Below, one piece after another: positions 1 through 6,100 of a stretch of DNA of 7,383 nucleotides. Source of the stretch: JBFXEO01 sp050180015 (GTDB taxonomy: Bacteria > Bacteroidota > Bacteroidia > Bacteroidales > Tenuifilaceae); assembly GCA_050180015.1 (NCBI GenBank), contig JBFXEO010000149.1, positions 1-7,383 on the forward strand, read 5' to 3'. The notes beneath the pieces were generated by a model. That model saw only the letters and a list, made by a program, of their open reading frames with translations. It was not told the DNA's origin and made no database searches. Made by a program: the position numbers and the translations under genes. Within the stretch, counting starts at the first letter, position 1; each line of letters begins with the position of its first letter.

Positions 1-627
1 TTCAGCAAAGTTTAGCCCCTTTATTTCAAGGCGCTTCAGCAGCTGTTTGCTAAAGTGTAACCCGGCGGTAGGTGCGGCAACAGCACCTTCGTGCTTGGCA
101 AAAACGGTTTGGTAGCGTTCACGGTCTTCCTCCACAACATCACGGTGAATAAACTTTGGAAGTGGAGTTTCACCCAACCGGTAAAGTGTTTCCTTGAATT
201 CATCGTACGAGCCATCGAAAAGAAAGCGAAGCGTTCTTCCCCGGCTAGTCGTATTGTCAATCACCTCGGCAACCAGCGCATCATCATCTCCGAAGTAAAG
301 TTTATTTCCAATTCTAATTTTTCGGGCAGGATCTACTAAAACATCCCATAAACGCTGTTCCTTATTTAACTCTCGAAGCAAAAAAACCTCTATTTCGGCC
401 CCCGTTTTTTCCTTGTTACCATAAAGACGGGCAGGAAAAACCTTCGTGTTGTTGAATACAAGCACGTCATCCTCGTTAAAATAATCTATTACCTCCTTAA
501 AAATTCGATGTTCTATTTTTTTTGTTTTCCTGTTAACGACCATTAGCCTCGACTCATCACGATTTTCGGTTGGAAACTTGGCAATCAACTCCTGCGGCAA
601 ATTGTACTTGTACTGCGATAGCTTCAT
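1..627 (-). CDS. queA: S-adenosylmethionine:tRNA ribosyltransferase-isomerase QueA, N-terminal 209 residues (C-terminus cut by window edge)
   Basis: QueA transfers and isomerises the ribosyl part of S-adenosylmethionine onto 7-aminomethyl-7-deazaguanine in tRNA, giving epoxyqueuosine at wobble position 34 (established for the family; cytoplasmic). Reading the minus strand from the ATG at 627-625 gives 209 uninterrupted codons to the window edge, starting MKLSQYKYNLPQELIAK. Recognisable family signatures are DVLVFNNTKVFPARLYG (residues 54-70) and GAVAAPTAGLHF (181-192), followed by the expected SKQLLKRLE stretch. QueA proteins are usually about 340-360 residues, so roughly 140 are missing off the left edge. 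This start is chosen because it aligns with the usual QueA N-terminus and the region upstream is AT-rich and noncoding; the leader is A-rich without a clear Shine-Dalgarno. It follows truB after a 144-bp gap, so it may be the distal gene of the same operon or have its own promoter. The identification is firm. Confidence 0.95.
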   Translation of the reverse strand, partial: MKLSQYKYNLPQELIAKFPTENRDESRLMVVNRKTKKIEHRIFKEVIDYFNEDDVLVFNNTKVFPARLYGNKEKTGAEIEVFLLRELNKEQRLWDVLVDPARKIRIGNKLYFGDDDALVAEVIDNTTSRGRTLRFLFDGSYDEFKETLYRLGETPLPKFIHRDVVEEDRERYQTVFAKHEGAVAAPTAGLHFSKQLLKRLEIKGLNFAE

Positions 628-675
628 ATTCTTCTGAGTGTTAGTATTCTTTTCAAAAAATCAAAATAAATTAAT

Positions 676-694
676 ACCCTAAAAATTTAAGGGT
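676..694. repeat. Near-perfect 19-bp dyad in the queA leader
   Basis: ACCCT at 676-680 pairs with AGGGT at 690-694, and the interior also pairs (AAA/TTT) apart from one A.A mismatch on each side of a central base. It lies about 50 bp upstream of the queA ATG, between the candidate -7 motifs and the start codon. On the minus strand it is followed by a T-rich but interrupted stretch. It could be a weak terminator after truB, an operator, or just a product of AT-rich sequence; nothing in the sequence decides between these. Confidence 0.3.
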
Positions 695-707
695 GATTTA
701 AACACAA

Positions 708-731
708 CAAAATTAAGAGGTTGCAAATTTA
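708..731 (-). promoter_or_regulatory. Candidate Bacteroidota promoter region for queA (two TAnnTTTG-like -7 motifs)
   Basis: Two copies of the Bacteroidota -7 consensus TAnnTTTG occur on the minus strand in the gap between truB and queA: TAAATTTG at 731-724 and TAATTTTG at 715-708. Neither has a clear TTG-type -33 element about 20 bases upstream, and the surrounding sequence is very AT-rich, so chance matches are possible. The 144-bp spacing between truB and queA, compared with tight spacing elsewhere in the unit, is the main reason to suspect a separate promoter here. Confidence 0.3.
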
Positions 732-771
732 GTGTATAATTTTATCGACTGTCCACCTTATACGGACAAAA

Positions 772-1485
772 TTAGCGTTGGTTACAAAGTGTTGAAAATA
801 TTTGTTCAACCTCCTCAATGGTAAGGGCTTCGGAAATATTAAAGTCGCCATTTGCCGTTCTCCGAAGTTCAACTATGTGCGCTCCTGAGCCCAGGGCCAG
901 TCCAATATCCCTGGCAATGGACCGGATGTATGTGCCTTTACTACACTTGATTTTCAACGTTAAAAAAGGCATTTCGAGGTTTACTAGCTCTATTCCATAT
1001 ATTTCCACCGGCACGGGGGCCAACTCCATATCAGCACCTTTACGGGCAAGTTTATAGGCCCTTTTCCCATTCACATATTTAGCCGAAAAAAGTGGAGGTA
1101 CCTGATTTTGAACCCCAACAAAATTTTTAATTACAGACTCTATGAGCAAATGCGTAATATGATCTGTTGGGTACTGCCTGTCCGGCTGCGTTTCTAAATC
1201 AAACGAGGGGGTAGTTTCGCCCAGCTTCAACGTGGCAATATACTCCTTTTTTTGCCCCATCAAATTCAGAACCTGCTTGGTGGATTTTCCCGTGCAAACT
1301 ACTAATAGCCCCGTTGCCAAAGGGTCTAGAGTCCCAGCATGTCCAACCTTGATATTCCTTTCGCCGGTAGCCCTACGAATTAAAACTCGCAACTTGCCCA
1401 CCACGTTAAACGATGTCCATTGGTAGGGCTTATCGATTAAAATAATGCTTCCTTCCCTAAAATTGCTGAAATTGTTTATTTCCAT
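772..1485 (-). CDS. truB: tRNA pseudouridine(55) synthase TruB
   Basis: TruB isomerises uridine 55 in the T-loop of tRNAs to pseudouridine (known for the family; cytoplasmic, and also a tRNA chaperone in other bacteria). From the chosen ATG at 1485-1483 the protein is 237 residues. It carries the catalytic motif VGHAGTLDPLATGLL at about residues 47-61, with the nucleophilic Asp at 54. It also has the conserved QVPPLFSAKYVNGKRAYKLA stretch (128-147) and CSKGTYIRSIARDIG (181-195). An upstream in-frame ATG at 1527 would add 14 residues (MCGGRGSGNYFGFV). I prefer the internal start because family members begin just before the hydrophobic SIILIDKP strand, and because the ATG then shares a base with the uppP stop codon (TAATG), a classical coupling arrangement. 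The length suits the shorter TruB proteins of Bacteroidota. Identification is secure; the start is likely. Confidence 0.96.
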   Translation of the reverse strand: MEINNFSNFREGSIILIDKPYQWTSFNVVGKLRVLIRRATGERNIKVGHAGTLDPLATGLLVVCTGKSTKQVLNLMGQKKEYIATLKLGETTPSFDLETQPDRQYPTDHITHLLIESVIKNFVGVQNQVPPLFSAKYVNGKRAYKLARKGADMELAPVPVEIYGIELVNLEMPFLTLKIKCSKGTYIRSIARDIGLALGSGAHIVELRRTANGDFNISEALTIEEVEQIFSTLCNQR

Positions 1486-1487
1486 TA
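1483..1487 (-). promoter_or_regulatory. TAATG stop/start overlap coupling uppP to truB
   Basis: On the minus strand the uppP stop TAA (1487-1485) shares its last A with the preferred truB start ATG (1485-1483). Such overlaps usually mean that ribosomes terminating on the first gene re-initiate on the second. This also supports choosing this truB start over the ATG at 1527. Confidence 0.7.
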
Positions 1488-2264
1488 CAAAGCCGAAATA
1501 ATTGCCACTACCCCTACCGCCGCACAATAAACTGCAAAACCAACCAAATTGCCTTTACGCACAAGTTTCACCATCCAGCTACAGGCAAGGTATCCGGAGA
1601 CGAATGCCGCAACAAAACCTGCCAGAATTGACGATGAGCTTACCGAGCCAAATTCGCCCTTCAGCAAATCCAGCATTGCGGCACCCAAAATGGGAATAAT
1701 TACCATAAGAAATGAAAATTTGGCCACCTCGTCGCGGTTATTACCCAGCATAAGTCCCGTTGATATTGTTGAACCTGAACGACTAAGGCCGGGAAGCACG
1801 GCCACCGCTTGGGCTAAACCAATAATAAGCGAGGTGCGGTAACTTATTGGTTTTGTTTGGGTTTTTTGCAAAAATCTGCTTAAGGTTAACAATGCGGCAG
1901 TAACAAGGAGCATCACCCCTACTATCAGCAAATTACCCTCAAATAATTTTTCAACATCCTCCTTAAAAAATACGCCCACAACTAAAACAGGAATGGTTGA
2001 GAGTAACAATTTTAACACAAACTGGGTTTCGCTATTCATCTTAAACTTAAACAAACCTGAAAATAGCGAAATGATATCCTTGCGAAAAACAACCAGGGTA
2101 CTTAAAACGGTGGCGGCATGTACCGCTATGGTAAATTCAAGGCTATCGGGGACATTAACTCCAAGAATGGCTTTTCCTATTTCAATATGGCCACTGCTAC
2201 TCACAGGTAGAAATTCCGTTAATCCCTGAATTAAGCCAAGGATTAATGCTTCAATTGTAGTCAT
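1485..2264 (-). CDS. uppP: Undecaprenyl-diphosphate phosphatase UppP (BacA family)
   Basis: An integral membrane phosphatase that converts undecaprenyl pyrophosphate to undecaprenyl phosphate, recycling the lipid carrier for peptidoglycan and surface-polysaccharide synthesis; overexpression of the family confers bacitracin resistance (established). The 259-residue protein is close to the usual 260-275. The first family motif is at residues 13-26, QGLTEFLPVSSSGH, with the conserved Glu 17 and His 26. The second is PGLSRSGST at 158-166, with Arg 162. Position 13, a Glu in the E. coli protein, is Gln here. About seven or eight hydrophobic segments are visible, including 46-60, 84-100, 111-130, 145-158, 184-200, 213-229 and 240-258. 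It starts 44 bp after DUF3098 ends and its stop overlaps the truB start, so it is in the same transcription unit. The start lies directly before the usual TIEALILGLIQGLTEF N-terminus. Confidence 0.97.
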   Translation of the reverse strand: MTTIEALILGLIQGLTEFLPVSSSGHIEIGKAILGVNVPDSLEFTIAVHAATVLSTLVVFRKDIISLFSGLFKFKMNSETQFVLKLLLSTIPVLVVGVFFKEDVEKLFEGNLLIVGVMLLVTAALLTLSRFLQKTQTKPISYRTSLIIGLAQAVAVLPGLSRSGSTISTGLMLGNNRDEVAKFSFLMVIIPILGAAMLDLLKGEFGSVSSSSILAGFVAAFVSGYLACSWMVKLVRKGNLVGFAVYCAAVGVVAIISAL

Positions 2265-2308
2265 CTAATATTTGATTTTAGCGGTAAAACACAAGCCCTT
2301 CCAGGTTT

Positions 2309-2572
2309 TTACTGTTTAGGTTTTTTCATTATCGCGTAAATTTCGAAGGCAAAGCCAAATAAAACAACGATTGGAGCCAAGGTTATTCTCCGAAAACTGA
2401 ATATGTCTGTACTAAACACATTCGGACTGTTAGAGCCGCCGCCGGCCATCAGTATAAATCCCAAAATTATTATTCCAAACCCGATAAGCAAGAGCTTATA
2501 GTTTTCTCTGCCCAGGGCAAATCGTCCTTCGTTTTGAGGAGTAGTGGTTGCTTTGTTTGCTTGTTTTGACAT
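2309..2572 (-). CDS. DUF3098 family small membrane protein
   Basis: An 87-residue protein of unknown function that I recognise as the DUF3098 family of Bacteroidota. A hydrophilic, Gln/Thr-rich N-terminus (about residues 1-25) is followed by a first membrane helix (about 26-44, LLLIGFGIIILGFILMAGG). A polar loop with GGGSNSPNVFSTDIFSFRR (43-61) comes next, then a second helix (about 62-82, ITLAPIVVLFGFAFEIYAIM) and a basic tail KKPKQ. The GGGS, the IFSFRRI segment and the AP at the start of helix 2 fit the family as I remember it. The frame is open further upstream to an ATG at 2611 overlapping ftsX by 17 bp. The start at 2572 is preferred because MSKQ gives the usual length and the extra 13 residues look like ftsX-overlap sequence. 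It sits 22 bp after ftsX and before uppP, which suggests an envelope role (inference only). Confidence 0.88.
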   Translation of the reverse strand: MSKQANKATTTPQNEGRFALGRENYKLLLIGFGIIILGFILMAGGGSNSPNVFSTDIFSFRRITLAPIVVLFGFAFEIYAIMKKPKQ

Positions 2573-2594
2573 GGCTATCGTACGTTTCTTATGG

Positions 2595-3473
2595 TTAATA
2601 GTATAAATCATCCGTTTTAAGCCGGAGGAATTTATTTACGGCAAAAAAAGTTGCCAGCAGATTAATTAATAATCCCACTAAAGTAATTCCGGCAAAAATT
2701 GCAACGATATAAATTGGATCGATAATTTGTGTAACATCAGCAATTTCATTCTTAGCCCCATATATTAAGGCGATTAACATTCCAATGGCAAGAATGGATG
2801 CATACATTCCGTGCAGAACACTTTTAAGAAGAAATGGCTTGCGGATAAAACTCCAGGTAGCACCAACCAGCTTCATCGTATTGATCAGAAATCGTTTGGA
2901 GTAAACCGATAGCCGAATTGTGTTGTTAATAAGCACTAACGCAATAAAGAATAGTAAAATATTAAAAACCAATATAATAAAGCTTACCCGGCTTACATTT
3001 TCGTTTACCAGGTTAACCAATGATTTCTGGTAATCAACCTCTTTTATTTGGCTAAACTGTGCAAGCCAATTCTCAATTTTTGCAATGCTATCGGTATTTG
3101 CATACTGTGCCTTGAGCCGAACATCGATATAGGCCGAGAGTGGATTGTAGCCGATATAATCGATGAAATCCTGCCCCAGCTCCTGCTCCATCAACTTAGC
3201 AGCATCATCCTTACTAATATACTCAGTATATTTAACGTAGTTTGATGCGTCGAGAACTTTACGGAGGTAATTTGCCTCGGCATCGCCTATTCCATCCTTC
3301 AAATAAATTGAAAAACCGATGTTCTCCTTAACGTAATCGGACAATTTTTTTGCTGTAACAACTAATACTCCCAGCATACCAAGCATGAATAGCACCAGCG
3401 AGATGCTGATAATGGACGAGATGTAGGAACTCCGTAACCGTTGCCTGCTTACTTTTGATTCCTGATTCTTCAT
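2595..3473 (-). CDS. ftsX: Cell division protein FtsX (permease-like)
   Basis: FtsX is the membrane half of the FtsEX complex, which in studied bacteria links divisome assembly to activation of periplasmic peptidoglycan hydrolases. The 292-residue protein has the standard layout. A short cytoplasmic N-terminus is followed by TM1 (about residues 18-40) and an extracytoplasmic domain (about 41-162) that starts with the FSIYLKDGIGDAEANYL strand-helix region. TM2 (about 164-184), TM3 (about 218-240) and TM4 (about 253-276) form the FtsX-like permease part. The cytoplasmic linker NTIRLSVYSKRFLINTMKLV (184-203), continuing into GATWSFIRKPFL, is highly characteristic of Bacteroidota FtsX. The start ATG overlaps the stop of the upstream YfhO gene as ATGA. 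No ftsE ATPase gene is adjacent; in this phylum the two genes are often apart. The identification is strong. Confidence 0.95.
   Translation of the reverse strand: MKNQESKVSRQRLRSSYISSIISISLVLFMLGMLGVLVVTAKKLSDYVKENIGFSIYLKDGIGDAEANYLRKVLDASNYVKYTEYISKDDAAKLMEQELGQDFIDYIGYNPLSAYIDVRLKAQYANTDSIAKIENWLAQFSQIKEVDYQKSLVNLVNENVSRVSFIILVFNILLFFIALVLINNTIRLSVYSKRFLINTMKLVGATWSFIRKPFLLKSVLHGMYASILAIGMLIALIYGAKNEIADVTQIIDPIYIVAIFAGITLVGLLINLLATFFAVNKFLRLKTDDLYY
3470..3473 (-). promoter_or_regulatory. ATGA start/stop overlap coupling the YfhO-family gene to ftsX
   Basis: On the minus strand the ftsX ATG (3473-3471) overlaps the TGA stop of the upstream gene (3472-3470). This 4-base overlap implies translational coupling and hence co-expression of the two membrane proteins. 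No strong Shine-Dalgarno is seen before the ftsX ATG (the preceding bases read ATTAACCAACC). Confidence 0.7.
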
Positions 3474-5923
3474 GGTTGGTTAATCTGGGATTTATTTGAA
3501 GGTTTTGCCGGCTTTTTTACACTCCATCCAATCCATCCGGCAAATATAATGAGTATTAGCAGCGATGATGCCAAATCTATTTTTCTGCCTACCTGCCACA
3601 TTTTTGAATTGAAGGTAAATTCAATTCTATGCTCCCCTGCCGGAACAACCATTGACCTAAGCACATAATTTGCCCTAAAATGTTCCGCGGGTTTACCATC
3701 AACGGTAACGCTCCATCCCTTTGCGTAATATATTTCGGAGAAAACGGCAACCCGGCTTTGGGCGGATTTGCTGGTATAAATTAACCGGTTAGGTTTGTAT
3801 TCATCCAGCTTGATATAATCCGTAGAATCGCCTTTCGGGGTGTAATCTTTTAGCATTGGCTCAAAACGACGATCAACTACAGCCGTGGTTTTAGGGTCAA
3901 AATGGTCAAGGGCGCTTATCTCCTCATCGGCATTCTTTACCAACATAACAGAATCAACAAACCAAGCATTTCCCAGTGCACCCGGATTTAACATGGCCTG
4001 TGGGCCCTCCTTGCCTTGCTGAATAAAATACTTAGTATTGAGCATATCAAGTACCGCCATATTCCCGGTTGATAAATGTTTGTCTATTAAATCCTGATAA
4101 CGGCGCATTTTTGCCCCGTGGTAACCACCAATTGACTTATGGAAGTAAGATGTTGAGGCATCGTTGAACGGGCTAACCGTCAGGTTAAAAACCCTAAAGT
4201 CCAGGCCCTTGTCGGCAAGTATCATTTTATCTGCCGCTGAAGGGTTAAACGGTTCCGCGGCCATGGTTGGGGTTACAAAGTTACGGTTATCTATATAACG
4301 CTTGTTTACAACCCACATATCAACAGTGATCAGTAAGCCAAGAGCAACAACAAAGTATGCCGGTTTTATTTTCTTATGGTAAAACGCCAGCACCAAGCCT
4401 GCACCGCTAAGGACAAAAATTAACGAGCGAACGGAATCGGCCCAAAGCAGATGTTGCCTGTCTGCTACCACCGCATTCAACAGTTCCTTTGGCCAACCCG
4501 ATGAAAGTAGCTGCTGATCTATTGCCCCTGTAAATCCGAACATATTTTTCCCGAGTAGCACAAAAAGCAAGCATATACCACCCGCAACGCCAACAGCCCA
4601 CTTAAATGCCCTCATAAAATCTTTGCCATTCACCTTTTCCTCAAAAATTTCCTTTAATGCCATAAACCCTAAAAATGGCATGGTAAACTCCACAATAACT
4701 AGAATCATTGACACCGTACGAAATTTATTGTATGCCGGAAAATGGTCCAGAAAAAAGTTGGAAAGCAGGTTAAAATGATTTCCCCAAGAGAGAAGAATGG
4801 CAAGCAGCGTAACCGAAAATATTGCCCATTTTTCTGCACCTTTTACCAAAAATAATCCCAGTACAAACAGAAAAACAACAATTGCCCCAACGTAAACAGG
4901 GCCCGAGGTCGATGGCTGTGGCCCCCAGTAAGTAGGAAGCTGGCTAACTATTGCCTGGGTTTGATTGTAGGGAACCCCATTCCTTCGTAAAAACTTGAAC
5001 GTTTCGGACTTATCGCCCAAATTCATTGAACTTGATCCGCCCATTAAATTGGGTATTAGCAGATTGAATGTTTCTGCTCGACCGTAACTCCACTGGGTTG
5101 CATAATCTCTATCGAGACCCGAAGTTTTATTGTGTTGTTCATTGGTAAGCTCCGACTTCCCCCTTATTGAGTCCTTACCGTAATCGTAGGTAAACCAAAG
5201 CTGACTAAAATTTGCCCCAACGGCCAAAATTCCGCCTATGGCAAGAACGCCAACCGCCTTGCCAAATACGCCCACCCTCTTGGCCTTGATTGATGTATAA
5301 AGCTGTGCAACCAGCAGTGCTGCCATAATAAATGCAGCATAGTAGGTTATCTGGGGATGACCAGTGTAAAGATTTAATCCTAAGCACAAGCTAAAAAGGG
5401 CAAGGCCGCCAATAAATTTTCCCCGGAAAGTAAGCAGCATTCCGGCAATCATCGGGGCAACGTAACTCAGTGCCCGTATTTTTGCGTTATGTCCAGCCCC
5501 GATTACAATAAAAAAGTACGTTGACAGCCCGTAGGCTAGCGCGCCCACAATGCTTAACCACGGGTTTAACCCCATTACCAAGAGAAGTATATAAAAACCC
5601 AGCATCGCCATAAAAATAAAATTAGCCGGGCTGTATATAAAATTCAAAACTCTATCGGCATATCGAAGTAAATTATTTGTATATGACACAGAAATCAGGT
5701 AAGCAGGCATTCCTCCAAACATGCTGTTAGTCCAAAGGCTAACCTCGCCAGTTTTCTCCTTATAGTCTAGCACCTCTTTTGCTCCACCCTTCCACATGGC
5801 GATATCGTGTTGGGCCAATTTTTTACCCTCGAGTAAAGGAGAAAAGAAACCCAACGATATTGCCATAAAAATTAACACGGCAACTAAGTGGGGTAAGAGT
5901 TTACCTGTGTATTCTTTGTTCAT
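3470..5923 (-). CDS. YfhO-family polytopic membrane protein (putative GT-C-type glycosyltransferase)
   Basis: An 817-residue protein of the YfhO family. In Bacillus and Listeria, YfhO-type proteins glycosylate lipoteichoic acid outside the membrane from a polyprenyl-phosphate sugar. Bacteroidota have no such acid, so the substrate here is unknown. I count about 14 membrane segments: near residues 12-30, 100-118, 121-141, 152-168, 170-187, 192-210, 222-241, 343-361, 364-380, 401-423, 440-458, 498-515, 521-539 and 784-801. The first extracytoplasmic loop carries an Asp in KLAQHD (D40) and a GGMPAY motif (70-75), where GT-C enzymes place key acidic residues. A second soluble loop spans about 242-342. 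A large extracytoplasmic domain (about 540-783) contains YFHKSIGGYHGAKMRRYQ (593-610), VLDMLNTKYFI (624-634) and a C-terminal beta-rich part (AKGWSVTVDGKPAEHFRANY, 734-753), then the last helix and a basic tail. It starts the unit and overlaps ftsX by 4 bp. Family assignment is good; enzymatic activity is inferred. Confidence 0.85.
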   Translation of the reverse strand: MNKEYTGKLLPHLVAVLIFMAISLGFFSPLLEGKKLAQHDIAMWKGGAKEVLDYKEKTGEVSLWTNSMFGGMPAYLISVSYTNNLLRYADRVLNFIYSPANFIFMAMLGFYILLLVMGLNPWLSIVGALAYGLSTYFFIVIGAGHNAKIRALSYVAPMIAGMLLTFRGKFIGGLALFSLCLGLNLYTGHPQITYYAAFIMAALLVAQLYTSIKAKRVGVFGKAVGVLAIGGILAVGANFSQLWFTYDYGKDSIRGKSELTNEQHNKTSGLDRDYATQWSYGRAETFNLLIPNLMGGSSSMNLGDKSETFKFLRRNGVPYNQTQAIVSQLPTYWGPQPSTSGPVYVGAIVVFLFVLGLFLVKGAEKWAIFSVTLLAILLSWGNHFNLLSNFFLDHFPAYNKFRTVSMILVIVEFTMPFLGFMALKEIFEEKVNGKDFMRAFKWAVGVAGGICLLFVLLGKNMFGFTGAIDQQLLSSGWPKELLNAVVADRQHLLWADSVRSLIFVLSGAGLVLAFYHKKIKPAYFVVALGLLITVDMWVVNKRYIDNRNFVTPTMAAEPFNPSAADKMILADKGLDFRVFNLTVSPFNDASTSYFHKSIGGYHGAKMRRYQDLIDKHLSTGNMAVLDMLNTKYFIQQGKEGPQAMLNPGALGNAWFVDSVMLVKNADEEISALDHFDPKTTAVVDRRFEPMLKDYTPKGDSTDYIKLDEYKPNRLIYTSKSAQSRVAVFSEIYYAKGWSVTVDGKPAEHFRANYVLRSMVVPAGEHRIEFTFNSKMWQVGRKIDLASSLLILIIFAGWIGWSVKKPAKPSNKSQINQP

Positions 5924-5960
5924 AATATTTTACGTTTGAGTATAGAACAATATCAAACTT

Positions 5961-5968
5961 CAAATATA
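5961..5968 (-). promoter_or_regulatory. Candidate -7 element of the promoter for the yfhO-ftsX unit
   Basis: TATATTTG on the minus strand (5968-5961) matches the Bacteroidota -7 consensus TAnnTTTG. It lies 38 bases before the ATG at 5923, just downstream of the glyS terminator, which is where a promoter is needed. I see no TTG-type -33 element at the expected distance, so the call is tentative. Confidence 0.35.
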
Positions 5969-5990
5969 TTAAAAAAGAGGATTGGTCTAT

Positions 5991-6024
5991 TATAAAAAAG
6001 CAAGGGCTTAAGCTTCCTTGCTTT
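5991..6024 (-). terminator. Rho-independent terminator of glyS
   Basis: A perfect 9-bp stem is formed by AAAGCAAGG (5997-6005) and CCTTGCTTT (6016-6024) around a 10-base loop that contains the palindrome GCTTAAGC. In the minus direction the stem runs directly into six T residues (complement of the A run at 5994-5999) followed by ATA. On the plus strand no T run follows the stem, so it works in one direction. It lies 76 bases after the glyS stop codon and separates glyS from the downstream envelope gene unit. Confidence 0.85.
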
Positions 6025-6100
6025 CTATTGAGTATAATATATGTTCAAACCATCAACGAATCAAGTGTCTTCCTGCTGAGACGAATTACATACCTACAAA

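Noticed and set aside
91..339. Plus-strand open frame of 82 codons
   Set aside because: It lies antisense to queA, whose minus-strand frame shows clear family motifs through the same bases; no recognisable protein on the plus strand.
750..768. TGTCC/GGACA inverted repeat after truB as a rho-independent terminator
   Set aside because: The stem is only 5 bp and no T run follows it on the minus strand, so it is not convincing as an intrinsic terminator.
628..771. preQ1 riboswitch in the queA leader
   Set aside because: I cannot trace the required hairpin and pseudoknot pattern; the leader is simply AT-rich with one short dyad.
1502..2229. Several plus-strand open frames of 65-97 codons opposite uppP
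   Set aside because: They are antisense shadows of uppP, with no family resemblance and compositions expected from the complementary strand of a membrane-protein gene.
2570..2611. Longer DUF3098 start at 2611
   Set aside because: It would overlap ftsX by 17 bp and add 13 residues unlike the family N-terminus; the ATG at 2572 gives the usual length.
4407..5387. Minus-strand frames of 60-64 codons inside the YfhO-family gene (4407-4601 and 5205-5387)
   Set aside because: They sit entirely within the long YfhO frame in another phase and look like out-of-frame reading of it.
5931..5938. TACGTTTG on the plus strand, a match to the Bacteroidota -7 consensus
   Set aside because: It would drive transcription antisense into the glyS 3' end, where no plus-strand gene exists in the window, and no -33 element is seen; most likely chance.
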